Below are positions 11,961-22,832 of a DNA stretch of 64,000 nt, piece by piece. The stretch comes from Locusta migratoria (Eukaryota; Arthropoda; Insecta; Orthoptera; Acrididae), in assembly GCA_026315105.1 (NCBI GenBank), contig CM048745.1:785893390-785957389 (forward strand), given 5' to 3'. A model generated the notes under the pieces. It saw only the letters and a program-made list of their open reading frames with translations. It was not told the origin of the DNA and made no database searches. Made by a program: the position numbers and the translations under genes. Within the stretch, counting starts at the first letter, position 1, and every line of letters begins with the position of its first letter.

Positions 11961-12557
11961 CCTTCTTTCTTCTGGGAGGGGATAGGGGCAATCAGAAAAA
12001 ATACCTGTAGCAGTGGAGACATTGCAGCCCCTAGTGACTGCTCCGCCTGGCTGCAATTATTTACGTTTTAGGTATGACTATGTGATTATGTCAGTTATTT
12101 TTGTATTATTTTAGATCTTGACATGTAGTTTTAACATATTCATCATCGTCTGAAGAAGGTGCCCATAGCGGCATTGAAACCTGGTTACGATTGTATTCGT
12201 ACTTTGCGACTGAGGGCTGCCCCTTAAAAGTTTAATACCTGTAAATTAGTACATACGGGATGATTCACGAAGATATGGAAGTAGTTTAAACTGTTATTCT
12301 AAAAGTAAAGTCCATATAAACATAGGTCCGCAAATGTTTACTTACGGCTAATAAATGATTTTGCCTGAAATTTAGCAACCTCGCTAATATGAAGCCATCG
12401 CAAAACTGAACGGGGTTACAGTAAAGCACGATTTCAGTTTATTTTGTTGCTACTGATGTGGCGAAACTAATAGAACATGCACCGCACTTTTATCTCCAGT
12501 AGTTCTCCAGAAATAACAGAGGTTATAGGCTATAAGTAAACAACACTGTGAAACTGA

Positions 12558-12758
12558 GCCGCGGTGGAGTAGCCGAGCGGTCTAAAGCGTCTCGCTGCGG
12601 AGCGCGCGGTTGCTCGTCGTGGAGGTTCGAGTCCTCCCTGGGGCATAGGTGTATGTGTGTTTGACCTTAGGTTAGTTTAACTAGGTTTAAGTAGTTTGTA
12701 AGCTACGGACTGATGACCACGCAGTTTGGTCCGATAGATTTACAAACATTTGAACATT
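12558..12758 (+). mobile_element. tRNA-derived SINE, subfamily 1b
   Basis: Head gtagccgagcggtctaaagc with B box ggttcgagtcc, body ggactgatgaccacgcagtt, and 3' end acaaacatttga. The head differs from the main subfamily and its middle is guanine-rich. The 11 bp duplication tgtgaaactga lies at 12547-12557 and 12759-12769. Confidence 0.92.
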
Positions 12759-12769
12759 TGTGAAACTGA

Positions 12770-13822
12770 AACGAGCAACAGAATTAATTCAGACAAGTGC
12801 AGCTAAATGCATTGAACTCTGTCGACACATTTATGACGATTTATTGTGAATGTATTTTGAAATTGTTTGTACAATGTACAACTTCCTTTATACTGAACTT
12901 CGTATTTTTCCGATTTAACATTTATTCATGTGTGGTGTGTTATTAATAAAAGTTGATCATGTGATGTATTCATATGTTTTTAGTTAACTTTTTGTATCAT
13001 TTCCAAAATTAAATTCTCTAAAATTTCTGTTCAAAAGTTTGTGCAATTGCCTTGGAGTTGAAAGATGGCAGTCCATCTCTCATCTTTATTGAGTAATTTA
13101 ACATAAGAATAATCATTTAATTCATTACGCGTAATTTGCTGTTACTGTTGATGAATATTGGAACAGGGTAGTTTTATGTAAGAATAGGGAGTTGTTTGAC
13201 TGTGTCGGTGAAGGAAGAAGGCCCGGTGGAATTCGAGTCGGGCCGATAACGGCGTGTCTTTACCTTCTGGCTCTCTGCTACAGGAGTTCGAGGGTTGCGT
13301 ATGCTCCAGGATACAACAGAGGCCTTGAGCCGAGGGCCAGTAAAAATGTCCCTTGACCTTTCCAAATTGTGGGAGGAGGAAGGCGAGTATTGTGTGAGCT
13401 CCTAAAGAGCAGGTATCGCTGACTTTGAGAAAAGATGACACCATGACAGGACGTCCCCTCTGCTCTTTCGAGGGACGACCGTGCAAATCATGTTTCCTAA
13501 AAAAAGACACCTCTAGCAGGTAGGCCGCGGAGTGAGGTGAAAATGGCTTTTGCTAAAGGAAAAATTCCTTTCCAGCTCGAGCTGAGTTGAGGGAAGGGGT
13601 AGCCATCTTCGGTGGGCTGCTGGCTAGAGTTTCAGATTTTCGAAATGGGCCAGGCGTAAGTGAAATTTCACTGGCCGGTGCTAGGAAGCTTGAATCTGAT
13701 CGGATTTCTGAAAAAAAAGGCGTTTTTTCGCGAGGTCTTGCATGGCAGACGGTGTTTCAGGTCTTCGCTTCGTGCTCTCCGTGGTACGGACGTGGCGGAT
13801 TTGGGCCACAGCCGGTGTACCT
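12770..13822. other. No recognisable gene
   Basis: An AT-rich first half, then 13150-13820 of moderate GC with overlapping open frames on both strands (for example 13142-13510 minus and 13587-13931 plus). None shows a domain or splice structure, and the second runs into a SINE. Confidence 0.5.
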
Positions 13823-14010
13823 GCCGGCCGCGGTGGCCGAGGGGACTGAGGCGCTCCAGTCACGGTCTGCACGACCACTACGGTCGGGGGTTCGAACCCC
13901 CCTCGGGCATGGATATTTGTGCCGTCCTTAGTATTAGCTAGCTGATAGTTTGTAAGTTTAGGGACTGATGACACCGTAGTTAAGTCTCATAAACTGTACA
14001 AACATTTGAA
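13823..14010 (+). mobile_element. tRNA-derived SINE, family 1
   Basis: Near full-length copy with A and B boxes and conserved 3' end. It is flanked by an imperfect duplication, ccggtgtacct and ccggcgtgcct. It lies only about 45 bp from an opposite-strand copy, giving a head-outward pair. Confidence 0.88.
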
Positions 14011-14055
14011 CCGGCGTGCCTTCCGTACCAGAAAACGGTGTGACTAACCGGCCGC

Positions 14056-14255
14056 AAAAAATGTTCAAATGTTTGTATAGCTTATGGGACTTAACTACGG
14101 GGTCATCAGTCCCTAAACTTACAAACTACTTATGAACTAGCTACTACTAAGGACGGCACAAATATCCATGCCCGAGGGGGGATTCGAGCCCCCGACCGTA
14201 GTGACCGTGCAGACCGTGACTGAAGCTCCTCAGTCCTCTCGGCCACCACTGCCGG
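14056..14255 (-). mobile_element. tRNA-derived SINE, family 1
   Basis: Full-length minus-strand copy. Duplication ctaaccggccgc at 14044-14055 and ctaaccgggcgc at 14256-14267, one mismatch. Confidence 0.92.
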
Positions 14256-14411
14256 CTAACCGGGCGCGTTAAATAACTGTGGCCATAGATGCTGCAAGTT
14301 ACGGACTTGGTTACTACTATGTTTTGATGTTCACTACTGAAAACTTAACTGATCTGGCAGTTGTGGCATTGTAACTGGTTAGGTATGCATGTATAGGTTC
14401 TCCACTCCATG

Positions 14412-14605
14412 GCCGGCCGCGGTGGCCGAGGGGACTGAGGCGCTTCAGTCACGGTCTGCACGGCCACTACGCTCGGGGGTTCGAATCCCCACTCGGGCAT
14501 GGATATTTGTGCCGTCCTTAGTATAAGCTAGTTGGTAAGTAGTTTGTAAGTTCAGGGACTGATAACCCCGTAGTTATGTCCCATAACCTCTACAAACATT
14601 TCATT
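14412..14605 (+). mobile_element. tRNA-derived SINE, family 1
   Basis: Full-length copy with a perfect 11 bp duplication tccactccatg at 14401-14411 and 14606-14616. It is the third family-1 SINE within 800 bp. Confidence 0.94.
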
Positions 14606-14693
14606 TCCACTCCATGCCCTGGTCCGGCAACAGCATTTTTTTTTTTAATTTTAGTAATAAAAGTATTTGTTTCAACTGTTTTAGATTTATCCA

Positions 14694-14787
14694 ACACTGA
14701 CACGTTTCTCGCTCGTGGTACATTTAATCACGCAGTTTAAGGTACGGTAATCTGAAGATTAGCCACGAGCGTGAAACGTGTCATTGT
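14694..14787. repeat. Short inverted repeat
   Basis: The arms acactgacacgtttctcgct and its near-complement enclose about 44 bp. The gaaacgtg and ctgaag motifs resemble those in the other hairpins of the window. Confidence 0.6.
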
Positions 14788-15044
14788 TCAACTAATTTAA
14801 AATAATGGCAATAAACATTTTTAATTTCGTGGGTATATATATTTTACTGAAAATGAAATTTTTCATTGCTTGGGTACATATATTTTACTGAAAATTAATT
14901 TATTAATTTAACGCAAAACTGTACCTTTGTGTGTTATTTTTGCTGAAGTACCTGATTATTACGCAGGGGAGAAGTTGGTAGCATTTCAGTTTTCGAATGG
15001 AAACTTAAATGCGTGTTAGGAAACGAAGCATGTCATTCCTTTAC

Positions 15045-15249
15045 AGCGCGGGAATGGTCGTGCGTTCTGGGTGCGTCTCGTCGCGGATTGCGCGGCCGCT
15101 CGCCCCTGTGGTTACAGTTCTCCATCGGGCATTGGTGTGTGTGTGTTGTCAATAGTATAGCTTAGTTTAAGTAGTTTCTAAGGCTAGGGGCCGATGACCT
15201 ATGCAGTTCGTCCCTTAGGATTATGAGCATTTGAATATTATATTTTATC
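15045..15249 (+). mobile_element. Divergent tRNA-derived SINE, family 1
   Basis: The head is decayed (gtctcgtcgcgg, and a weak B box ttacagttctcc). The body and tail (gggccgatgaccta, gagcatttgaa) are recognisable. The duplication tcattcctttac / tcattccttttac supports the ends. Confidence 0.7.
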
Positions 15250-16167
15250 TCATTCCTTTTACCACTCTTAACGGCTATGTACTAACATGATGTTTATATT
15301 GAATACATAGATGGCGAAGTACCTATGGAATTAAATAAATTTCTTTGGTCTCCTTGTAAAATTAATAGAACTTGAATTGTTGAGTAAATGATATGCTACA
15401 TTATTATGATGCTCACGAAAGGATTTATTTTGTCAAGATAGCCGATAATTACCATAAACGTGCCTGTAATTGGCTCCAGCATAGTAACTAAGATCTTAAA
15501 ATGACATTACAATCGACAAACGGTTTCGGCACAATCTGTAACTACCGTTTTAATGAAGTTATTTGAACAAATGGCTGCTAAAAATTCATTATCTTTCAGC
15601 ACAATAAGTCTATTTTTGCAGAATTTTACTATTTGGATGAAATAATTCTTTAAAGTGTCATCCTTTGCCATACAACAAGTGAGAAACGCAGAAGACGTTT
15701 CGCATGTGAGTGTAGCTTCATGTAGATACACAACATTACAGGAGTTACTGAAGTGGCCACTAGCGTGGGGCAGTGTTGTTCGCTTTTAGTTTCCATAGGA
15801 GTTGTGGGAACAGCCGCACAATTTGTCAAAGTGGCGTATTGCAGAAAGAGCTACATCTATCTCCGAACTACCCTAGTCGGGACCTCCTAGTCATTAAAGC
15901 CATACAACGATTTCGTTTCGTACCAGGTCTGGTGTGTGAGTGAGAGGTGTGGAGGATACAGAGGTGTTTCACGCTTGTGTGACGATTGGTTGTCAGCACT
16001 TCGCAGAGTTTGAAAGATGCATAGGACTATCATTGTATGTACCTCTTTGGTTAGCTGATTTGTGGGGCGTTCGTAAGGCTCGATTTTGCATTGTGTAATA
16101 ACTTAAGTGAACACATAATGCACATTGAAGGTAATGAAGTGGTCCTATAAGGATTGTGCTTTTAGCG
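15250..16167. other. No recognisable gene
   Basis: AT-rich unique-looking sequence. A 74-codon minus frame at 15507-15731 has no recognisable domain. Confidence 0.5.
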
Positions 16168-16365
16168 TTTAGTGTTTAAATGTTTGTAAAGCTACGGAAC
16201 CAAACTGCAGTGGTTACAGTCGCAATAATTTCAAACTAATTTAACTTATGCTAAGGACAACACACACACCCACATCCGAAGGAGGACTGCAACCTCCGAT
16301 GGGAAGCGATCGCGCATTCCGCAGCAAGACGCCTTAGAATGCACGGCCACACCGACGCGGCTCTT
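16168..16365 (-). mobile_element. tRNA-derived SINE, subfamily 1b
   Basis: Minus-strand copy: tail at left (aaatgtttgtaaagctacgg), degenerate B box near 16290, and head ending near 16363 (ccgacgcggct). No clear duplication found. Confidence 0.75.
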
Positions 16366-16644
16366 ACGTAAAGATCATAAAAATAGTGCAAATGATAATT
16401 TTGACAGTGAAAGAAAATGTCGACAAATTCTGCAATCACTTCATGCAGATGTTCAACGTCCATCACAAGTGTTAATGAAAACCATTTTTGAGTGAGTCAC
16501 AAGAGGTGTCAAAAGTCTTGGGATATCGTGTTGGACTTTCTTACTTCTGGCTAAGTGCAACAGCTCCACCTAGCAGGCACTCAACGAGGCTTCGAAAGTC
16601 CGCTGCAGGAATACTGAGCCATGCTGTATCTAGAGTCGACTTTC

Positions 16645-16780
16645 ATTGCGAAAGAAGGAAGGAAAGCAAGGGTTTAACGTCCCGTCGACATCGTAGTTAC
16701 TAGAGACGGAGCACACGCTCGGATAGTTTTTCTCAGGGATGGTGAAGGAAATCGGCCGTGTCCTTTGGAAGGATTTGTGT
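16645..16780 (-). mobile_element. SINE family 4 fragment
   Basis: The segment gtttaacgtcccgtcgac, with tagagacggagc and gaaatcggccgtg, matches the left two thirds of the copy at 55052-55305. The tRNA-like head, which would lie to the right, is replaced by the hairpin at 16783. Confidence 0.75.
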
Positions 16781-16782
16781 CC

Positions 16783-16892
16783 GTAATCCGCGTCGTACTT
16801 GCATGATATTTCGATCGCGTTACTCGCATTACTTCATCAGGAAGATCGCGAGTAACGTGATCGAAATATCGTGCAAGTACGACGCGGATTAC
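16783..16892. repeat. Strong hairpin, 45 bp arms
   Basis: Bases 16783-16827 pair with 16848-16892 at 43 of 45 positions around a 20 bp loop (attacttcatcaggaagatc). The junction with the SINE fragment on its left is abrupt. Confidence 0.9.
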
Positions 16893-17054
16893 CGACAGAA
16901 ACCCGATTCTCGAAGATGACAACACCCCGCCTGGAAAACCTTAATATGTATCTGTCCCATAAATGTTCGATGTGATTCGCGTCGGGCGATCTGGGTCAAT
17001 AAATCCTTCGCTGAAATTGTACAGAATACTATTCAGATTAGTCGCGGACAATTC

Positions 17055-17258
17055 GTCGGCCGCGGTGGCCGAGGGGACTAAGGCGCTCCAGTCGCGGTCT
17101 GCACGGCCTCTACGGTCGGGGGTTCGAATCCCCCCTCGGGCATGGATATTTGTGCCGTCCTGACTATTAACTAGTTCGTAAGTAGTTTGTAAGTTTAGGG
17201 ACTGATGACCCCGTAGTTAAGTCCCATAAGCTACACAAACATTCGAACATTTGAATTT
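17055..17258 (+). mobile_element. tRNA-derived SINE, family 1
   Basis: Full-length copy inserted in the Tc1-like element. Perfect 11 bp duplication gcggacaattc at 17044-17054 and 17259-17269. Confidence 0.95.
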
Positions 17259-17525
17259 GCGGACAATTCCATTGTTGTAAGGGAACGTTGAGCCCCTGAA
17301 TAGCGGCAAATGTTATCCAAGCAGCCGAATTTAACCATTTCCAGTCAGTAAGTTCCGTGTAGAAACAGGTCATACTGTTATCGAGCCACTATCGCTTGCA
17401 AAGTGCCTCGAGTTCGTAGCTTCGTGGGATCTGCATCACATTCGAAACTAACTATCAGCTGTTACCAACTGAAATCTGGACTCATTCAACCAAACCACGG
17501 TATTTTAGTTGGCTACACCCTGTAC

Positions 17526-18184
17526 TCTTTATCGCAGCCGGAATGACCCGTACCACATCTGGAATGAGGGAGTAAAGACTGGTCTTCTTTCCCTACCAAG
17601 AAGCCATATCACCGAGAGGCTCCATTACGCGTGTAATGCTAAAAGCAAATCTAACCACTGTGATAGCCTGCATCTTGCAGGATGGGAGGTGCTCACATGA
17701 TAAGGGGACACCATTCGGCTCAGGAACAATATCTGTCAGAGACAACGCCTTACCACTTGTTGGTAAGACGAACCGAGGGCCTTCACGATCGGTCCCCAGG
17801 GAAGTCTTTCGCTGCTTGTGACACACGGTGGCGACATCCCACGCGACTACGGGTGGGGTGCCTGCCTCACTGCGAGCAGTGACAGAGCTCGACGCAGCCG
17901 CGGGTCGATCGGTGGACACACCGGGTGCGACAGACGGTAAAAAGACTAGCGTTTCACACCGCGGAAAAGCAGGGGACCAGTAACTTAATCTGAATCTAGT
18001 ATACACACAAGGGCGCGACAAATTTAAGAAACTGAAGGTATAACCGCATAGAACAATCAAAATATGTCTCTTGTAGTGAGAAGCAACTTACATTTACGAC
18101 ATATAAACGACTGTCGCGTTTCGCTCCGTAACATACTAGTCTTAAAGGAGAGAATTTTTTCTATTGTAGCGTCTACAAAAGAGA
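17526..18184. other. No recognisable gene
   Basis: Contains a 155-codon minus frame (17593-18060) with no recognised domain, overlapping shorter plus-strand frames. Composition is unremarkable. Confidence 0.5.
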
Positions 18185-19078
18185 AATTGAATTGAAGGCA
18201 TGCTTTCCAAAAATGCTGGAAGCTGCAAAAGAGGGCCTGAGAAACGGACAGTCGAAACGACAAGTAGCGAGGGAGCTTGGAATAAATGAAGCTGCCCTCA
18301 GAAATAGGAGATATGACGCCATTTAAGGTATGACCCCTGCTTTCCCTCCCGGTTTTGGGGTGAACAATCTGGGACGATTTGGAAGAACTTTTAATGATGA
18401 ACAAGAACTAAACTCGCTGTACAGTGCATAATTTTGGATAAATATTATTATGGTATGACATCCAAAGATTTCAGACTATGTCTATTCATGGAGGAAGAAT
18501 ATAAAAAATAAATTTGACAAAACACCAAGATAGATTGGAAGGACTGGGATTAGGATTTCGTGCAGAAACGAAACCTTAGGCTCCGAACCCCACGGAAAAC
18601 TAGTCTCGGATGTTCAAAAATGTTCAAATGTTTGTACAACTTATGGGACTTAACTACGGGGTCATCAGTCCCTGAGCTTACAAACTACTTATGAACTAGC
18701 TAAGACTAAAGACGGCACAAATACCTATGCACAAGGGGGGATTCGAACCCCCGACCTTAGTGGCCATGCTGACCGTGACTGGAGCGCCTCAGTCACCTCG
18801 GCCACCGCGGCCGGCAGTCTCAGATGTGTTATGGGTTTCAACAAACAGCAAACGAGGTTCTTCGATAACCTGTCAACTATATTACAGGGAAGAGATATAA
18901 ATTTAACCTCATGGCATATTTAAGATGGATGAATCAATGAATCAGGGATCACAACTGTTCAAAATAAAATTCCGAAACTAATTGCAACATGCGGTAAGAA
19001 GCGTGTTGATAAAATTCATTAGCTGATAACGGTTGTCTGTTTTATGGGATATGGAGGCAGTTACGTCCCTCCATGAAT
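18185..19078 (+). pseudogene. pogo/Tigger-like transposase fragment, SINE-split
   Basis: An N-terminal helix-turn-helix of the psq type is visible at 18210-18310 (LEAAKEGLRNGQSKRQVARE). It is followed by LGRFGRTFNDEQE, then KYYYGMTSKDFR and NKFDKTP, the CENP-B-type DNA-binding region. After a SINE (18614-18815) the DDE domain starts with a degenerate NESGITTVQNK, where the usual first Asp is changed. It continues with LITVVCFMGYGGSYVPP. Several stops and frameshifts occur, and homology ends near 19078, so the rest of the catalytic domain is lost. The family (pogo superfamily, DDE_1) is recognised from the order of these blocks. Confidence 0.8.
18614..18815 (-). mobile_element. tRNA-derived SINE, family 1
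   Basis: Full-length minus-strand copy inside the pogo-like element. Duplication agtctcggatgt at 18602-18613 and agtctcagatgt at 18816-18827, one mismatch. Confidence 0.93.
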
Positions 19079-19504
19079 AATATTTTCTTGGAACTATATA
19101 CGGTATATTCGATGAATTAAAAAGAAAAAGAATTAAGTGACAGTTTTTCACTTTTGAATAATAACATGCAAACTTACCTCACTAGAAACGTACCCTTACC
19201 CCAAGGTTGGGTAACTCTGCGCACTTGCATAACTTTTTTTATTAAATGCAAATTACAGTTTTGGACTCCGCTATATAAAACAGGCAAAACTCAGGAGAAT
19301 TGCCAGTTAAAATATGATTGTAATTTGTGAAGTTTTCTCCATTATATCGCTAATTAAACCCACTTTACACCATTCCACACTCGGACAGTGCCATAATTGA
19401 TACTTGATGCATCGTTCAAGTGTCGAACCAGCAGTCATTCGTCGTCCACTGGCCGTGATATCACCTGGTCGTGTTTGCATCGATAGTAGATAATAAATAT
19501 ACGT

Positions 19505-19578
19505 GTTTACAGGCATTCGAAACTGGAACCTTTGCGTCTCGCGAACACCGCGCTCTACCGATTGAGCTATCCTAGCAC
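19505..19578 (-). mobile_element. tRNA-like SINE head, family 2
   Basis: Reverse complement reads gatagctcaatcggtagagc with a degraded B box (ccagtttcgaatgcc). The D-arm sequence resembles tRNA heads of the family at 56280-56560. The B-box stem is mismatched, so it is not a functional tRNA. Confidence 0.65.
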
Positions 19579-19640
19579 TCCTCAATTCTCGCCCTTACAT
19601 TTTTAATTCCGTTGTAAAGCTGTGTGGGTGGACTGTTAGT

Positions 19641-19719
19641 GGCGCTAGCGTAGCTCAGTCGGTAGAACACTTGCCCGCGAACGACAAAAGCACCAGGTTC
19701 GAATCCCATTCCGGTACAA
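19641..19719 (+). mobile_element. tRNA-like SINE head, family 2
   Basis: tagctcagtcggtagaacac, then ttgcccgcgaacgacaaaagc and B box ggttcgaatccc. It lies in opposite orientation to the copy 60 bp upstream, the same arrangement seen at 56280-56560. Confidence 0.7.
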
Positions 19720-19739
19720 GGTTATTATCTGCCATAACG

Positions 19740-21005
19740 TTTCGTATCATTCAGATAATGTTCTGGCTGATGTGTATACCACAGTTGTAGCGCGCAATGG
19801 GGACTGCTGCAGGGCTGCTCTGGTAAGGATTCTTGGGCCGTGTACAGCCTGGGTGGGCAGCAAAGACCTTGTAAAAAAATAACTAGACTCGCTAACGGCG
19901 CTGCTGTCGCAGGATAATTTGAACCTTCGGTCGGCAGCCATGACAGGGGTAACCGTCAGATAAATGCGAGTCTTGTTAGTAGATAAATCGTGTGTTATGT
20001 AGTTACTGCGTTATATATACTCAGTTGGTAGTCACGTCTATGCTATTTAACTATTGCAGTATACGTAAAGCACGATGGTGAAAAGCTGCTTAGGGTTTAT
20101 GTGCATAAATCGATGTAAGAAAGAATAAAAAGAACGAATACTGTCTTCCCATTTTATACTTCTCAGGAATTCAGGAATACAAGTAGCTCTACTACTTGCC
20201 TTCAGAAATAGTTACTCTTGCTTAACATGCTGTTAATCAAGACAATATAGGATTTTGAATGAAACAAATTACCGACTTTTTATAATAGTAGTAGCTCTTA
20301 AAAACGAGCTAATTTAGGCAGTACTGCTGGACAGAAAGTTTAAAAACTTCAATTTAATCATAGTGAAAAAAAAAAAAAAACTGTTTCGCTCAAGAGATTA
20401 GTTGACTCACTGCAGTTCGAATTTTTGTTAATGACATTAATATTAGCAACTTGTAACTTAGAATTTGAAGGTCATCTGCTTTACATATAGGTATAACAAC
20501 TGAAAGAGGTTTGCAGAACTGTGTATGTTGCCGTATATAAGATACTTCGCTTACAGAATTGAAAGTACTAATATTCGTTCTACATAACCTAATGCTAATG
20601 TTTGATGCGCGTAGTTAAGAAAAAGTTACAGCATACTTCGTGTTCTTAAAAGAATGTGGTAGTTGTTGGATGCTGCATTGACAAAGTAAGACGCTATTTT
20701 ACAGTGGTATATCTATGGGATATTTCATTTTCATAGTAGAATTTTAACATTAGCTGATTCAGGCAGCCCTGTTTAATTTATTGATGCTATAAAATATCTA
20801 TCAATATTGGGGAATACAGCAGGCACTCAAGGAAAGACGTAAAGTGTTATGAAAATCTTCCGAAAGTTTCACCGTCATAAAATATACCGAGAAAGTGCCA
20901 AAAAGCGTCTCTAACGATAAATTCCGTTCATTTGCTGCACTTAGAACGCTAAAAAACTAAATTTTATAATTCGTTTTAATTAAGAAGAGTAAACGCTGTT
21001 GGCCG
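19740..21005. other. No recognisable gene
   Basis: AT-rich unique-looking sequence up to the start of the RTE-type LINE. No domain, RNA gene or repeat recognised. Confidence 0.5.
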
Positions 21006-21009
21006 ATTT

Positions 21010-22245
21010 CTACACCGTATGTATGGAGAACCAGCAATGACAAACCTGTTTCACCTGGTGTGTAAGATGTATGAGACAGGCGAAGTACCCTCAGACTTTA
21101 AGAAAAATGTTATATTCCCCCTTCCAAAGAAAGCAGGCGCAGACAGGTGTGAAAACTACAAAACCACCAGTTTAATAAATCATGGTTGTAAAATATTAAC
21201 ACGAATTATTTACAGGATGGAAAAACTGGTAGAAGCCGACCTCGAGGAAGATCACTTTGGGTTCAGGAGAAATCTAGGAACAAGGGAGGCAATACTCACT
21301 TTATGGCTTATCCTAGAAGATAGATTGAGGAAAGGCAAACCCACATTTTTAGCTTTTGTAGATTTGGAGAAGGCTTTTGACAATGTTGATTTCAAGTCTT
21401 GAAGCAAGCAGGAGTAAAATATAGGGAGCGTAAGGTTATTTACAACTTGTACAAAAACCAGACAGCAGTTGTCAGAGTTGAAGGGCATGAAAGGAATGCA
21501 GTGGTTGGGAAGGGAGTTAGACAGGGTTGTAGCCTTTCTCCAATTTTATTCAATTTGTACATTGAGCAAGCTATAAAGGAAAGCAAGGAGAAATTTGGAG
21601 AAGGAATTAAAGTTCAGGGTGAAGAATTGAAAACATTGCGTTTTGCCGACGACCTAGTAATTCTGTCAGAGACAGTAAAGGACCTGGAAGAGCAGTTGAA
21701 CGGAATGGACAGTGTGCTGAAAGGTGCATATGAAGATTAACAAGAGCAAAACTAGGGTAATGGAGTGTAGTCTAAGAAAATCAGGTAATGCTGAAGGAAT
21801 TAGACTAGATAACGAAACAATAAAGGAGGTAGATGAGTTTTGTTACTTGGGCAGTAAAATAGCTAATTATGGTCGCAGTACAGAGGATATAAAATGCAGA
21901 ATGGGTAGAAAAGCGTTCTTGAAAAAGAGAAATTTGTTAACATCGAATATTGATTTAAGCTGTTGGTTGTTGGGGTTTGGAAGGGACTAAACAGCGATGG
22001 TTATCAATCTTGATTTAAGCCTAAAGACGTCCTTTCTGAAGGTATTTGTGTGGAGTGTTGCCTTGTATGGGAGTGAAACATGGACGATAAGCAGTGCGGA
22101 CAGGAAGAGAATAGAGGCTTTTGAAATATAGTAAGTAGATTCAAACAGATGTGGAGTTGAAGAGGCTTGCTCAGGACAGGGTATTGTGGGGAGCTGCATC
22201 AAACCAGTCTCCGGACTCAAGACCACAACAAAAACAACAACAACG
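21010..22245 (+). pseudogene. RTE-type LINE reverse transcriptase, 5'-truncated
   Basis: Best preserved RTE-type copy here. Frame 1 (21019-21402) gives MTNLFHLVCKMYETGEVP, IFPLPKKAGADRCENY and FVDLEKAFDNVD (first catalytic Asp). Frame 2 (21399-21740) gives VRQGCSLSPILFNLYIEQ and LRFADDLVILSE, with an intact FADD box at 21642-21653. Frame 3 (21724-21990) gives FCYLGSKI. After 22110 an internal deletion removes most of the C-terminal block, and the sequence jumps to the 3' end (agtctccggactcaagacc). Two frameshifts (about 21398 and 21725) and the missing endonuclease make it inactive. It is a relative of 8765-9990 and of the right window edge. Confidence 0.88.
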
Positions 22246-22376
22246 TGTAATAAATTTTCACACAACCGATAGTTGCTGTATATTCAATGATTCTGAAGCT
22301 CTCCTGTAGTTATATATTTAAATGAAACATAGTTTTCGCGCCTTAAGTCGAATGAGTATACACTCTAATCAAAAGA

Positions 22377-22832
22377 GTGTTACGCACATTTAAAGTTCGC
22401 GGCGAAGTTTGCCACCATAATGGCCGCCGAGGCTCTCCTCAATTTGCCCGTTGCTCGCAGGCGGCGCTTATGGAATTGTGGGGCCTGTGTGGGCAGACCC
22501 TCAGCTTCGGGCAGCCGCGGCAGCAGCAGCAGCAGCGTCCGCCTTGCAACAGGTGCTGCACAGTGCAGCGCGACGTCGCCAATGCCGGCTGAGCCGAGAC
22601 CCGCAAATCCTGACGAGGCTGGGCGGCCCCTCCCATCCGACGTCTCAGAATTAGACGGAACTTCCAAAAAAAACCGCCATGAGTCTCTACAAGCGCTGAG
22701 AGAGAGCGCGCGAGAGAGAGGCGGAGGATCAACTTCCAGTGATACAGGGCTAGATTCGAGGATGACTCTTGGACGTGGAAAGGGACCACTGCCGTTCGCG
22801 TTGTGCGTCTCACGCTTCATGAATGGCATTGT
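22377..22832. other. GC-rich segment with CAG run
   Basis: About 450 bp of CpG-rich DNA between AT-rich flanks, containing gcagcagcagcagcagc at about 22522 and an (ga)n run near 22700. Long open frames occur in four reading frames simultaneously, as expected from base composition. It could be a promoter or 5' exon, but no splice-site pairing could be established. Confidence 0.4.

Larger units (their letters stand above)
16497..17525 (-). pseudogene. Tc1-like transposon with transposase remnant, three times interrupted
   Basis: The left part (16500-16645) carries an untranslated end with the inverted-repeat-like string caaaagtcttgggatatcg. The transposase reads on the minus strand. Near 16960-17000 a frame gives RSPDANHIEHLWD, the region of the third catalytic residue (Glu in I-E-H-L-W). 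Beyond the SINE, 17260-17520 gives LTGNG, FPYNNGI and, near the right end, a degenerate (D/N)ESRFQL block around the first Asp. Interruptions are a family-4 SINE fragment with a hairpin (16645-16945) and a family-1 SINE (17055-17258). The N-terminal half and the right inverted repeat are missing. It is a different Tc1 lineage from those at 7022 and 39877. Confidence 0.75.

Noticed and set aside
17593..18060. 155-codon minus-strand frame
   Set aside because: No domain, no homologue known to me, no splice context; overlapped by plus-strand frames of similar quality.
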